Shown here: positions 1 to 5,697 of the stretch, one piece after another
Numbering within the stretch: position 1 is the first letter of the stretch
Layout: each line of letters starts with the position of its first letter
Source of the DNA: DATDRS01 sp035291605
GTDB lineage: Bacteria > Chloroflexota > Anaerolineae > Anaerolineales > UBA6663
DNA: 10,467 bases
NCBI GenBank assembly: GCA_035291605.1
Contig: DATDRS010000495.1
Coordinates: forward strand, 1-10,467
Direction of reading: 5' to 3'
Notes under the pieces: generated by a model
Told to the model about the DNA's origin: nothing
Databases searched by the model: none
What the model saw: only the letters and a program-made list of their open reading frames with translations
Program-made: the position numbers and the translations under genes

Positions 1-870
1 GCTACGGAACTCAAGAACCCGGAGGCCCTGCAATTCCTCGGCCCGACGCCGGAGAACAGCGTGGCCGGGCAGATCGAGATCGTCACTACCGCGACCACGC
101 AGGGCGTGGACGCGATCATGATCTCCAACAACGCCGGTGACCAGATCGCCCCGGCGGCCAAGGCGGCGGTGGCTGCCGGGATCAAGGTCGTCACCTGGGA
201 CTCGCCCATCCCATCGGCGGAAGGTGAGCAGTTGTTCATCGCCCAGGTGGACTTCGATGAGACCGGCACGGTGATGGCGGACATGGCCCTGAGCATCCTG
301 GGGGCGGACGGCGGCCAGTTCGCGGTGCTGTCGGCCTCGCCAGACGCGGCCAACCAGAACGCCTGGATCGCGGCGATGCAGGAAGCGCTGAAGGACCCGA
401 AGTACGCCAACTTGGAGTTGCTGGACATCGTGTACGGCAACGACCAGTCGGAAGACTCGTACAACCAGGCGTTGGCGCTGGTGGACAAGTACCCGGACAT
501 GGAGTTGATCATGGCCCCCACCACCGTGGGCATCGCGGCCGCGGCCAAGGCGATGCAAGATGAAGGGCTGTGCGACAAGGTGAAGATCAGCGGCCTGGGC
601 CTGCCGAGCGAGATGGTGTCGTACACCCTCAACGACTGCGCGCCCGAGTTCGCGCTGTGGTCCTTCGTGGACCTCGGCTACCTGACCTACTACACCAGCT
701 ACCTGCTGGCGACGGGCGCGATCAAGGGCGAGGAAGGCGAGACGTTTGAAGCGGGCCGGATGGGGACGTACACCATCGAGAAAGACCCGACCCGTGATGC
801 GGGCCTGCGCGTCCTCATGGGACCGTTCACCGTCTACGACAAGACTAATGTCGAAGCGGCCTCCAAGTAA
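1..870 (+). CDS. Sugar ABC transporter substrate-binding protein, rhamnose/AI-2 type (5' end missing)
   Basis: The reading frame is open from base 1, so the gene begins before the window; 289 residues are visible and the signal peptide and first lobe strand are missing. The visible part fits the periplasmic-binding-protein type 1 fold (Peripla_BP_4): GQIEIVTTATTQGVDAIMIS, then the lobe-2 entry GIKVVTWDSPIP, the ligand-contact stretch near QVDFDETG, and a C-terminal strand ending MGPFTVYDKTNVEAASK. This pattern is that of extracytoplasmic rhamnose-binding (RhaS-type) and autoinducer-2-binding proteins, which hand the sugar to a membrane permease and ATPase. Those partners would normally lie upstream and are not in the window. 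The gene ends with TAA, followed by a strong hairpin, so it is probably last in its operon. The family call is firm; rhamnose as ligand is inferred from similarity and from the neighbouring rhamnose-related debris. Confidence 0.88.
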   Translation, partial: ATELKNPEALQFLGPTPENSVAGQIEIVTTATTQGVDAIMISNNAGDQIAPAAKAAVAAGIKVVTWDSPIPSAEGEQLFIAQVDFDETGTVMADMALSILGADGGQFAVLSASPDAANQNAWIAAMQEALKDPKYANLELLDIVYGNDQSEDSYNQALALVDKYPDMELIMAPTTVGIAAAAKAMQDEGLCDKVKISGLGLPSEMVSYTLNDCAPEFALWSFVDLGYLTYYTSYLLATGAIKGEEGETFEAGRMGTYTIEKDPTRDAGLRVLMGPFTVYDKTNVEAASK

Positions 871-935
871 ATTCAGAAGTTGCCTGACCACGAATGAGTA
901 TTCGTCCTGCCTGATACTCATTTGTGAAGCGTCAC

Positions 936-968
936 AGACCTGCCGGGTCTCGGAGACCCGGCAGGTCT
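936..968 (+). terminator. Perfect 15-bp GC-rich hairpin after the binding-protein gene
   Basis: The arm AGACCTGCCGGGTCT (936-950) is exactly complementary to 954-968 around a 3-nt CGG loop. It sits 66 bp after the stop codon of the binding protein and 12 bp before the lutA remnant. No clear U-tract follows (CTCTCGTCAACC), so it is not a classical Rho-independent terminator. It could be a bidirectional terminator or an mRNA-3'-end stabiliser. Hairpins of this composition recur between genes in Chloroflexota, as I recall; copy number in this genome was not tested. Confidence 0.6.
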
Positions 969-980
969 CTCTCGTCAACC

Positions 981-1160
981 ATGAGCGCCAAACCCTTCAT
1001 CGTCCAACTCTTCGTCACCTGCCTCATCGAAACTTTGCGGCCTGAGGCCGGAATGGCCGTGGTGAAAGTCCTCGAACGGCGCGGACTCACGGTCGAATTC
1101 CCCGACGGGCAGACGTGCTGCGGCATAAGTCGAACCAATCTCTGCAGCGTGATAGGCTGA
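981..1160 (+). pseudogene. Truncated LutA/LldE-type (Fe-S) lactate-utilisation protein, N-terminal fragment
   Basis: The frame from ATG 981 reads FIVQLFVTCLIETLRPEAG, then VVKVLERRGLTVEFP and DGQTCCG. This matches the N-terminus of LutA/YkgE/LldE proteins (cysteine-rich CCG-domain family), including the first conserved cysteines. These proteins are Fe-S subunits of the LutABC complex that oxidises L-lactate to pyruvate. Similarity stops at Gly48 (codon 1122-1124). The frame then runs through 11 unrelated residues to TGA at 1158-1160, whereas the family is usually about 240 residues. No Shine-Dalgarno sequence precedes the ATG. The sharp loss of similarity marks a recombination or deletion junction at about 1124. 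LutABC genes often accompany rhamnose catabolism, because that route yields lactaldehyde and lactate, which fits the binding protein upstream. It is unlikely to be functional. Confidence 0.75.
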
Positions 1161-1200
1161 GGGAATGGCCATTCAAAATCGGTTGCTCTTAGGCGCAGAA

Positions 1201-1242
1201 CTCATAACCCGGAGGTCAGTGGTTCGAACCCACTCCCCGCTA
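1201..1242 (+). other. 3' half of an initiator-like tRNA-Met (CAU): probable attachment-site scar
   Basis: The segment starts with the anticodon loop CTCATAA (anticodon CAT). It continues with the 3' anticodon strand CCCGG, a variable loop, an intact T arm (AGTGG, TTCGAAC, CCACT) and the 3' acceptor strand CCCCGCT plus discriminator A. The three C residues of the anticodon stem are typical of initiator tRNA. Upstream (1160-1200) there is no AGCGGGG acceptor strand, no normal D arm and no CCGGG to pair with CCCGG, so the 5' half is absent. A tRNA 3' half beginning at the anticodon loop and followed by its native terminator is what a tyrosine-recombinase integration leaves at the far end of an island. 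On that model the element lay to the left of 1201. No integrase is visible. Confidence 0.72.
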
Positions 1243-1245
1243 CTT

Positions 1246-1279
1246 ATCAAAAACGCCGCATTTCTGCGGCGTTTTTGAT
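1246..1279 (+). terminator. Rho-independent terminator of the truncated tRNA
   Basis: The 15-base arm ATCAAAAACGCCGCA (1246-1260) pairs perfectly with 1265-1279 around a TTTC loop. The GC core CGCCGCA/TGCGGCG is followed by TTTTT, giving a classical intrinsic terminator that also works on the other strand through the A-run. It starts three bases after the tRNA discriminator base, so it is the original tRNA terminator kept with the 3' half. Confidence 0.88.
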
Positions 1280-1297
1280 TCGATCTTCCAGTGCAAG

Positions 1298-1338
1298 CTC
1301 ATAACCTGTGGGTCGTTGGTTCCAATCCTATTGGCGAT
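1298..1338 (+). other. Second, degenerate tRNA(CAU) 3' half
   Basis: Starting at 1298 the sequence again reads CTCATAACC, then GGGTC and a T-arm-like GTTGG, TTCCAAT, CCTAT. Over the first 31 bases it matches the tRNA fragment at 1201 at 24 positions by my count. The T stem has one mismatch and one G-U pair, the T loop has C where tRNAs carry G, and the acceptor side is unrelated. The 5' half is again missing. It is best read as an older attachment scar or a decayed copy of another CAU tRNA. A chance match is possible but unlikely, given that the register matches the first fragment 97 bp upstream. Confidence 0.5.
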
Positions 1339-1739
1339 TTTGGACACCTGAGAGTTGGCTTACTCATCCTGATGCGGTTGCCAAGCAGCGTTTCGGAGGC
1401 TTGGGGCGACGCAGCATCGTCGCAATAGGCAGGGATAGCGCGACGCTTGGCGTGCCGACCCGCTGGCATTGTTAGGCCGCGCCTATGCCTGTGCCGTTCC
1501 GCAGGCTATGCCTATGGCATTCATGACCTAATCGCAAAAGGATTATATAATCTGCGGTAGTTCACCTCTGTCGCGATCTTCACCCTGCCGTTTGAAGGCG
1601 ACCCTGAGGTGCGCTCCGCGTAGTACTGTATCGATGCCGTGCCATTCGAGCAGATGTGCGTGCGCCAGTACCTCCGAGCATGTGACGGCGCCAGCAAGAA
1701 CCCCGGGTTCTAACCGGCAGAGAACAGGAGACACACAAC
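1339..1739. other. Non-coding, structured intergenic stretch
   Basis: No convincing gene lies here on either strand. Several short inverted repeats are visible: CCAAGC/GCTTGG (1381-1386, 1399-1404), GCGACG/CGTCGC (1406-1411, 1418-1423), ATGCC/GGCAT near 1508-1520, and the perfect palindrome GATTATATAATC (1541-1552). One + frame, 1561-1713, reads protein-like (FTLPFEGDPEV, stop, then VPFEQMCVRQYLRACDGAS) but has no start codon and an internal TAG at 1621. It may be gene debris of unknown origin. The promoter and ribosome binding site of the next gene lie at the right end. Confidence 0.45.
1522..1551 (+). promoter_or_regulatory. Candidate promoter for the luciferase-domain/FAH gene pair
   Basis: A perfect -10 hexamer TATAAT lies at 1546-1551, inside the palindrome GATTATATAATC. 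The best upstream -35 is weak (CATGAC, about 18 bases before). It would give a leader of about 180 bases before the ATG at 1740. The -10 is convincing in this otherwise GC-rich stretch; the -35 is not. Confidence 0.35.
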
Positions 1740-2454
1740 ATGCCTGAGTTTACATCCCCGCTGATCTGGGTGCTCGCACTGGCCGCGCTGGTTCTGGCGA
1801 TCTGGGTTGCGACGGACTACCGACAGTGGAAGGCGCTGGGAAAAGGTGGCGTTCCTTACAACTTCCAGGGGTGGCTGCTGGTAACCTCCTTTCGGATGTA
1901 CAAGCGCGAGCCTATCGGCACCGCGCTCTACGCCGACCGGATTGGTGGCGCGGCGGACTCGGTTCACCTGCACGAACTGCCCATCCGCCAAGGTCCACGC
2001 CCTCGCGTCGGTGTGCATCCCGTCCCGCACCGCCAACTCGACCAGCTTGCCGAAGGCGATTCGCGGCGCCGCCTGAACGAGACTTTCGACCGGTTCGTTG
2101 CTCAGAACGATCACTCTGTGTGCTACGCCAAAAGCTTCTACGAGAAGCGCAATGATGCCGTGACTCTTCTCGACGCGAGCAAGGGGCACCCACTGGCGCA
2201 GATATCACAGGGCGAGATTGCGCACATCCACCCGGCCGACGGATCACTGCACATGATCTTCAGCCCCAGCGACGCGAAGCAGGTCATCGAGCAGGGCTGG
2301 GGCGAAAGGCCATCCGCTGGCGGGTTCGCCGAAGTTCAACCTGCCCGACACCTACCTACTGATCTACGCCCCGCGTAACGAGCAGGAGGTGGGCGTTGTC
2401 AATCAATTGCTGCGTGCCGCAGTCCAACACATGTGTCTGTGCCAGTGCGTGTAG
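1740..2454 (+). pseudogene. Membrane-anchored luciferase-domain (PF17648-like) protein, single-base frameshift
   Basis: AGGAG at 1726-1730 sits nine bases before ATG 1740. The protein opens with one hydrophobic segment (about residues 5-21, LIWVLALAALVLAIWVA) followed by a basic stretch, so it is probably membrane-anchored. The C-terminal half carries motifs of the bacterial/fungal luciferase-domain family: GPRPRVGVHPVPHRQ, then IAHIHPADGSLHM, then SPSDAKQVIEQGWGER. Read straight, the frame leaves the family after GWGER and stops at TAA 2376-2378. Removing one C at 2310/2311 restores HPLAGSPKFNLPDTYLLIYAP and the expected C-terminus, ending at TAG 2452-2454 (about 237 residues). The break is therefore one extra base, either a real disabling mutation or a sequencing error. 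Despite the domain name, light emission should not be assumed; the family's role is unknown. The restored stop is 25 bp before the next ATG, so the two genes look co-transcribed. Confidence 0.78.
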
Positions 2455-2479
2455 GCGACGTCTTGAAGGAGGAGATTCG

Positions 2480-3343
2480 ATGAAGCTGCTGCGGTACGGA
2501 CCCGTGGGGATGGAGAAGCCGGGCATTTTGGCGGCCGACGACACGATTCGGGACCTGTCCGGTCTGCTAGACGATATCGGTCCGAATACGCTGTCGCCGG
2601 CCGCACTGGACGTGCTGAGTGCCCTCGACGTTGATCGACTCCCGCATGTGCCAGGCTCGCCCCGTCTTGGGCCACCGGTGAGCGCCATACGCAAGTTCGT
2701 CGCCGTCGGCTTGAACTACCACGATCACGCGCAGGAGTCGAACCAGCCGGCACCCGGTGAGCCAGTGGTGTTCGCAAAGTGGACGAGTTGCATCTGTGGC
2801 GCCAACGACAACATCGTGCAACCACGCGGTTCGACCAAGCTGGATTGGGAGGCGGAACTCGGCGTCGTGATCGGCCGCCAGGCCCGCGGCGTGTCGGAAT
2901 CCGATGCTTTGTCGCATGTGGCCGGCTACTGTGTGGTCAACGACGTGTCCGAGCGCAGCTACCAGCTCGAGCGCGATGGCCGACAGTGGGACAAGGGCAA
3001 AGGGTTCGACACCTTTGGCCCGATCGGACCCTATCTGGTTACGGCCGACGAGGTGGGCGACCCGCAATCTCTCGACATCTGGCTGGATGTCAATGACCAG
3101 CGCATGCAGGCTGGCAATACGACAAACATGATCTTTTCGTGCGCCTACCTAGTGCACTACTGTAGTCAGATCATGACCCTGGAGCCGGGAGACATCATCA
3201 CAACGGGTACGCCCGCAGGCGTGGGGTTGGGTATGAAGCCACCGAGGTTCCTGAAGCCGGGAGACGTTGTGGAAGTGGGTATTGCCAAGCTTGGCACGCA
3301 ACGCCAACACGTTGTCGCATGGCCTGGGGGCCTTGCGGCCTGA
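2480..3343 (+). CDS. Fumarylacetoacetate hydrolase (FAH) family protein
   Basis: ATG 2480 is chosen because AAGGAGG (2466-2472) lies seven bases upstream; the frame extends further 5' but that part overlaps the preceding gene and is not family-like. The 287-residue product has the short N-terminal domain (MKLLRYGPVGMEKPG) and the full C-terminal FAH barrel: VGLNYHDHA (76-84), metal-ligand pair Glu124 and Glu126 in DWEAELGVVIG, NDVSER with Asp155, the lysine-rich WDKGKGFDTFGPIGP (170-184) and TGTPAGVG (242-249). Family members hydrolyse or decarboxylate 2,4-diketo acids in the cytoplasm. The closest functional subgroups by appearance are 2,4-didehydro-3-deoxy-L-rhamnonate/fuconate hydrolase and proteins annotated as ureidoglycolate lyase. 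The rhamnose-related neighbours favour the sugar-acid role, but this is inference. The gene is intact. Confidence 0.9.
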   Translation: MKLLRYGPVGMEKPGILAADDTIRDLSGLLDDIGPNTLSPAALDVLSALDVDRLPHVPGSPRLGPPVSAIRKFVAVGLNYHDHAQESNQPAPGEPVVFAKWTSCICGANDNIVQPRGSTKLDWEAELGVVIGRQARGVSESDALSHVAGYCVVNDVSERSYQLERDGRQWDKGKGFDTFGPIGPYLVTADEVGDPQSLDIWLDVNDQRMQAGNTTNMIFSCAYLVHYCSQIMTLEPGDIITTGTPAGVGLGMKPPRFLKPGDVVEVGIAKLGTQRQHVVAWPGGLAA

Positions 3344-3527
3344 GGCGTGGCATCGGAAATCTGAACACGGCGAAGAGTGATAGCACATTGGAGCCGCCTC
3401 GACCAACGAAAGTCCAGCCACCAATTCGGCCATTGAGGCATCGGCTGTGTCTCCATCACGCTTGGCGAGAGCGCGCCAGCTCCTCTGCCGTTGCAGCAGG
3501 CGACCTAGCGCGTACGCACTACGCTTA
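3344..3527. other. Short stretch with no recognisable gene
   Basis: Frames on both strands are interrupted or lack similarity I can name. The segment separates the + strand FAH gene from the - strand GH78 remnant, and no clear terminator hairpin with a U-tract is seen. It may contain further decayed sequence of the GH78 gene, but nothing in it reads as glycosidase. Confidence 0.4.
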
Positions 3528-3761
3528 GCAGAACCTAGACCGGATAGCGCCGGGCCTCTGAGGGGCGACCACGGGCCAGCTGGAGGTCGCGGCGTAGCAG
3601 CGCAACCCATCACGGTTGGTCTCGGCTAGAAAGCGGATGAAGCGGCGCATCGACTCGTAGCGGGCCTCCAACAGCCGCGTATCGCCGTAGCACAGGTAGA
3701 TCGTCCGGGGACAAATCACGCCTGCATCCGCCCACGCTGGGCCGCCGTCATTGATCGGCCA
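3528..3761 (-). pseudogene. GH78 alpha-L-rhamnosidase catalytic-domain fragment
   Basis: On the - strand the frame from about 3761 reads NDGGPAWADAGVICPRTIYL, then CYGDTRLLEARYESMRRFIR and FLAETNRDG. This is the well-conserved stretch of the (alpha/alpha)6-barrel of GH78 alpha-L-rhamnosidases (family pattern GG..W.DA.VI.PW.LY..YGD...L...Y). Only about 55 residues remain of an enzyme normally 700-1000 long, and the usual PWT is PRT. After CYA the frame drifts into unrelated residues and stops at 3525-3527. On the upstream side similarity ends at about 3761, where a transposase-like frame takes over. The intact enzyme would release L-rhamnose from glycosides. This copy is not functional. Confidence 0.72.
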
Positions 3762-3873
3762 GGGCTTGTGTGCGCGGTCCGAGTGTAAACGCAGGGATCA
3801 ACTTGGTGCGCGCGTCACACGCCACCCACAGCCAGGTAGCTTCCGTCTTACCGCACTGGGTTCTCCTCATTTC
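3754..3873 (-). pseudogene. IS1-like DDE transposase fragment
   Basis: The - strand frame reads RRTQCGKTEATWLWVACDA, then RTKLIPAFTLGPRTQALAD. This resembles the stretch around the first catalytic aspartate of IS1-family transposases (pattern W.WVA.DA.TKLIP...LG.RT), with Asp39 in ACDA of the local frame as the likely catalytic residue. About 40 residues remain. The frame breaks at about 3754, directly against the GH78 fragment. The - strand ATG at 3868-3870 overlaps the TGA of the GH127 gene. No terminal inverted repeats or target duplication could be identified. The family assignment rests on a short segment. Confidence 0.5.
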
Positions 3874-5681
3874 TGCAATTTCCCGCTCACAGGAAAAGCC
3901 GTCCGGAATCGCGCGCCGTCGTCGCCACAATCGGCGTAGGGTGTGAAGACAACGGGTACCGAGTGACCATTCGCCTCCGCCTCACCCGCATAACGGCGCC
4001 GGCTGTCCACCGGTTCGAGGCTTCTCAGAATCAGCCCTTCTTGAAGCGAGAGTTGATCGAGAGCGAGTGAACCGTTGTCGCGCTGATCTACTGCGAGAAC
4101 TTCCGGGCCACGGACGAGAACACCATACCCATCGTTCAAGAAATGGCGCACGCCCACTTGAATGCCAAATTCCATCTCAACCTGGTCACCCGGAGACCAG
4201 GTGCGGCGAATCTCATAATAACCATCAGCCACTGACACGGCCGGCATGGGTCGCCCATTGAGCTTGAACTGAGTCTGACCGGCGTGGAATGGAATTCGTA
4301 ACCGCAATGTGAAGCTGAGCGGCATCTCGGCCTGTATCTGCAATTGCACCTGGCCACGGTGTGGATAGAGGGAGGCTTGTTGGACGGCCACGTCATGCCC
4401 ATCAAGTCGAAGCGTTGCGTCACTTGACTCGTATAAGTTAACTCGAATTCCGTCGGGGTCCAGGGCGTAAACCCAATTCGGCAACCGCGCGATCCCTCGC
4501 GGGCCAGACCAGTAGCAGCAGCTCGTCGGGCCCGTGAACCACCGCTTCTCATATCTCAAAGGCAGAAAGTACATCCAGCTCATGCCCTCCCTCGATTGCG
4601 CGGCCAAGAGAGCATTGTAGATGGCTTGCTCCATCATCTGCACGTAGCGCACCCGGCCCGTGACTTGATACAGCTGGGCGGTAAACAACAGCCACTCAAC
4701 CGTGGCGCAGGTCTCCTGATGATGCCGTTCGGGTTGACCGCCGTCCACCGGTGTGTCGTTGGGCGCTGATTCCCGCAACTCCTCGCCAAAGCCGAGTGAT
4801 CCGGTGGGATATAGGTGCCGCCGAGCTAAGTCTTCCCATACGCTTTCCAGCCACTGGAGTTCTGCCTGGCGGTGATCGGCTACTGCCAGATCCACGATGC
4901 CCCCGAGGTAAGCGGTCAAGTTGTAGGCATGTATCAGCGGGGCTTGGTGAGTGCTGCGCATTCTGGCAATCGGGGGAAAATGGGCCACGACCGACGAGGC
5001 AAACTCAAGGAACTTCGGATCGCGCGTGAAGCGATAGAGGCGAACTAGTTGATCGACGACGTCAACGCTCACGGCCCCTTCATAGGGGCCGCAAAAGAAC
5101 GGATGGTTTGAATCAGAAACCGTGCCAAAGCGGTCCATCAGCCAGTTGCCGCCTCGACCGGCCGCCTGTAGAGCGGCCTGATCGTGCTGGACTTCGTAAT
5201 GAGTCAGCAGGCCCGTTAAGGCATACTTGATGTTCCAAACATCCCACTCTGAGTTCCCTCTCTTGGCCGGCGCCTCGATGCCCAGGTATCCGTCGGTATC
5301 CTGGGCTGAGACCAAGGCGGCGGCGAAGGCTGTGGCATATTGGCTAAGTTGCGCATCCCGGCTGCTGGCCGCTACCAGGGAGGCGGCGTCCAACCATTTC
5401 CCAGCATACTCGCCCGCCCAGCTCGATTCCTGCTTACGATTTCGAAGAGGCTCCAGCACCCATTCTTGCCCTCGATTGCGAAAAGGCTCGAGCATCCAAT
5501 CTTTCTTCCGCTCGTAGATGTCCGTAAGGTATCGCTGATTCCCCTGATACCGTGGGAACAGTCGTCCCGATAGGGCGACTTGGCCTGAATCGGGATAGCC
5601 GATGGTTTCTAGGCGATTATGAGCAAGCGTGGGTTTGTCATCCATGGCAGACAACCTTTTGGCAACGCCGATTCCCGACAT
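3867..5681 (-). CDS. GH127-family glycoside hydrolase (beta-L-arabinofuranosidase-like)
   Basis: Last gene of the operon. The frame is open further upstream, but that part overlaps the RraA gene. ATG 5681 (16 bp after the RraA stop, 604 residues) or ATG 5645 (AAGG nine bases upstream, 592 residues) are the plausible starts; neither has a strong ribosome binding site. Numbered from 5681, the zinc-thiolate active site of GH127 is recognisable: ETCATVEW with Glu323 and Cys325, and TSCCYWSG with the vicinal Cys388-Cys389, one of which is the nucleophile in characterised members. A GFGEE motif (about 298-302) stands where the general acid/base glutamate is expected. An alpha/alpha-barrel N-terminal part (WAGEYAGKW, DTDGYLG) and a beta-rich C-terminal part complete the fold. 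There is no signal peptide, so it should act in the cytoplasm on imported oligosaccharides or glycosides. Oddity: a 12-residue internal duplication. GH127 family firm; arabinose specificity inferred. Confidence 0.82.
   Translation of the reverse strand: MSGIGVAKRLSAMDDKPTLAHNRLETIGYPDSGQVALSGRLFPRYQGNQRYLTDIYERKKDWMLEPFRNRGQEWVLEPLRNRKQESSWAGEYAGKWLDAASLVAASSRDAQLSQYATAFAAALVSAQDTDGYLGIEAPAKRGNSEWDVWNIKYALTGLLTHYEVQHDQAALQAAGRGGNWLMDRFGTVSDSNHPFFCGPYEGAVSVDVVDQLVRLYRFTRDPKFLEFASSVVAHFPPIARMRSTHQAPLIHAYNLTAYLGGIVDLAVADHRQAELQWLESVWEDLARRHLYPTGSLGFGEELRESAPNDTPVDGGQPERHHQETCATVEWLLFTAQLYQVTGRVRYVQMMEQAIYNALLAAQSREGMSWMYFLPLRYEKRWFTGPTSCCYWSGPRGIARLPNWVYALDPDGIRVNLYESSDATLRLDGHDVAVQQASLYPHRGQVQLQIQAEMPLSFTLRLRIPFHAGQTQFKLNGRPMPAVSVADGYYEIRRTWSPGDQVEMEFGIQVGVRHFLNDGYGVLVRGPEVLAVDQRDNGSLALDQLSLQEGLILRSLEPVDSRRRYAGEAEANGHSVPVVFTPYADCGDDGARFRTAFPVSGKLQK
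5427..5498 (-). repeat. Two tandem 36-bp units inside the GH127 gene
   Basis: Units 5427-5462 and 5463-5498 are adjacent and agree at 28 of 36 positions by my count. They encode the 12-residue copies WMLEPFRNRGQE and WVLEPLRNRKQE. Related GH127 proteins, as I know them, carry one such segment before the WxGEYxGKW motif, so this looks like an in-frame duplication that has since diverged. Confidence 0.75.
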
Positions 5682-5697
5682 GACACCCCGTTCCGCC

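Noticed and set aside
1163..1174. Perfect palindrome GAATGGCCATTC close to the tRNA half
   Set aside because: Twelve bases with no second copy or context to assign a role; probably chance, though it lies near the breakpoint.
1160..1242. A complete tRNA-Met gene
   Set aside because: The 3' half is perfect, but no pairing acceptor strand, D arm or 5' anticodon strand exists upstream.
1471..1477. GTTAGGC, resembling an integron attC core site
   Set aside because: No partner RYYYAAC core lies at attC distance on either side and there is no integrase gene or cassette layout.
1710..2189. Long - strand frame opposite the luciferase-domain gene
   Set aside because: It is antisense to a region with clear family motifs and shows none of its own.
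3149..3613. Long - strand frame across the end of the FAH gene
   Set aside because: It overlaps FAH coding sequence antisense and has no recognisable motif; high GC content explains the open frame.
5427..5498. CRISPR-like or intergenic repeat
   Set aside because: Two adjacent units without spacers, in frame within a gene; a coding duplication explains it.
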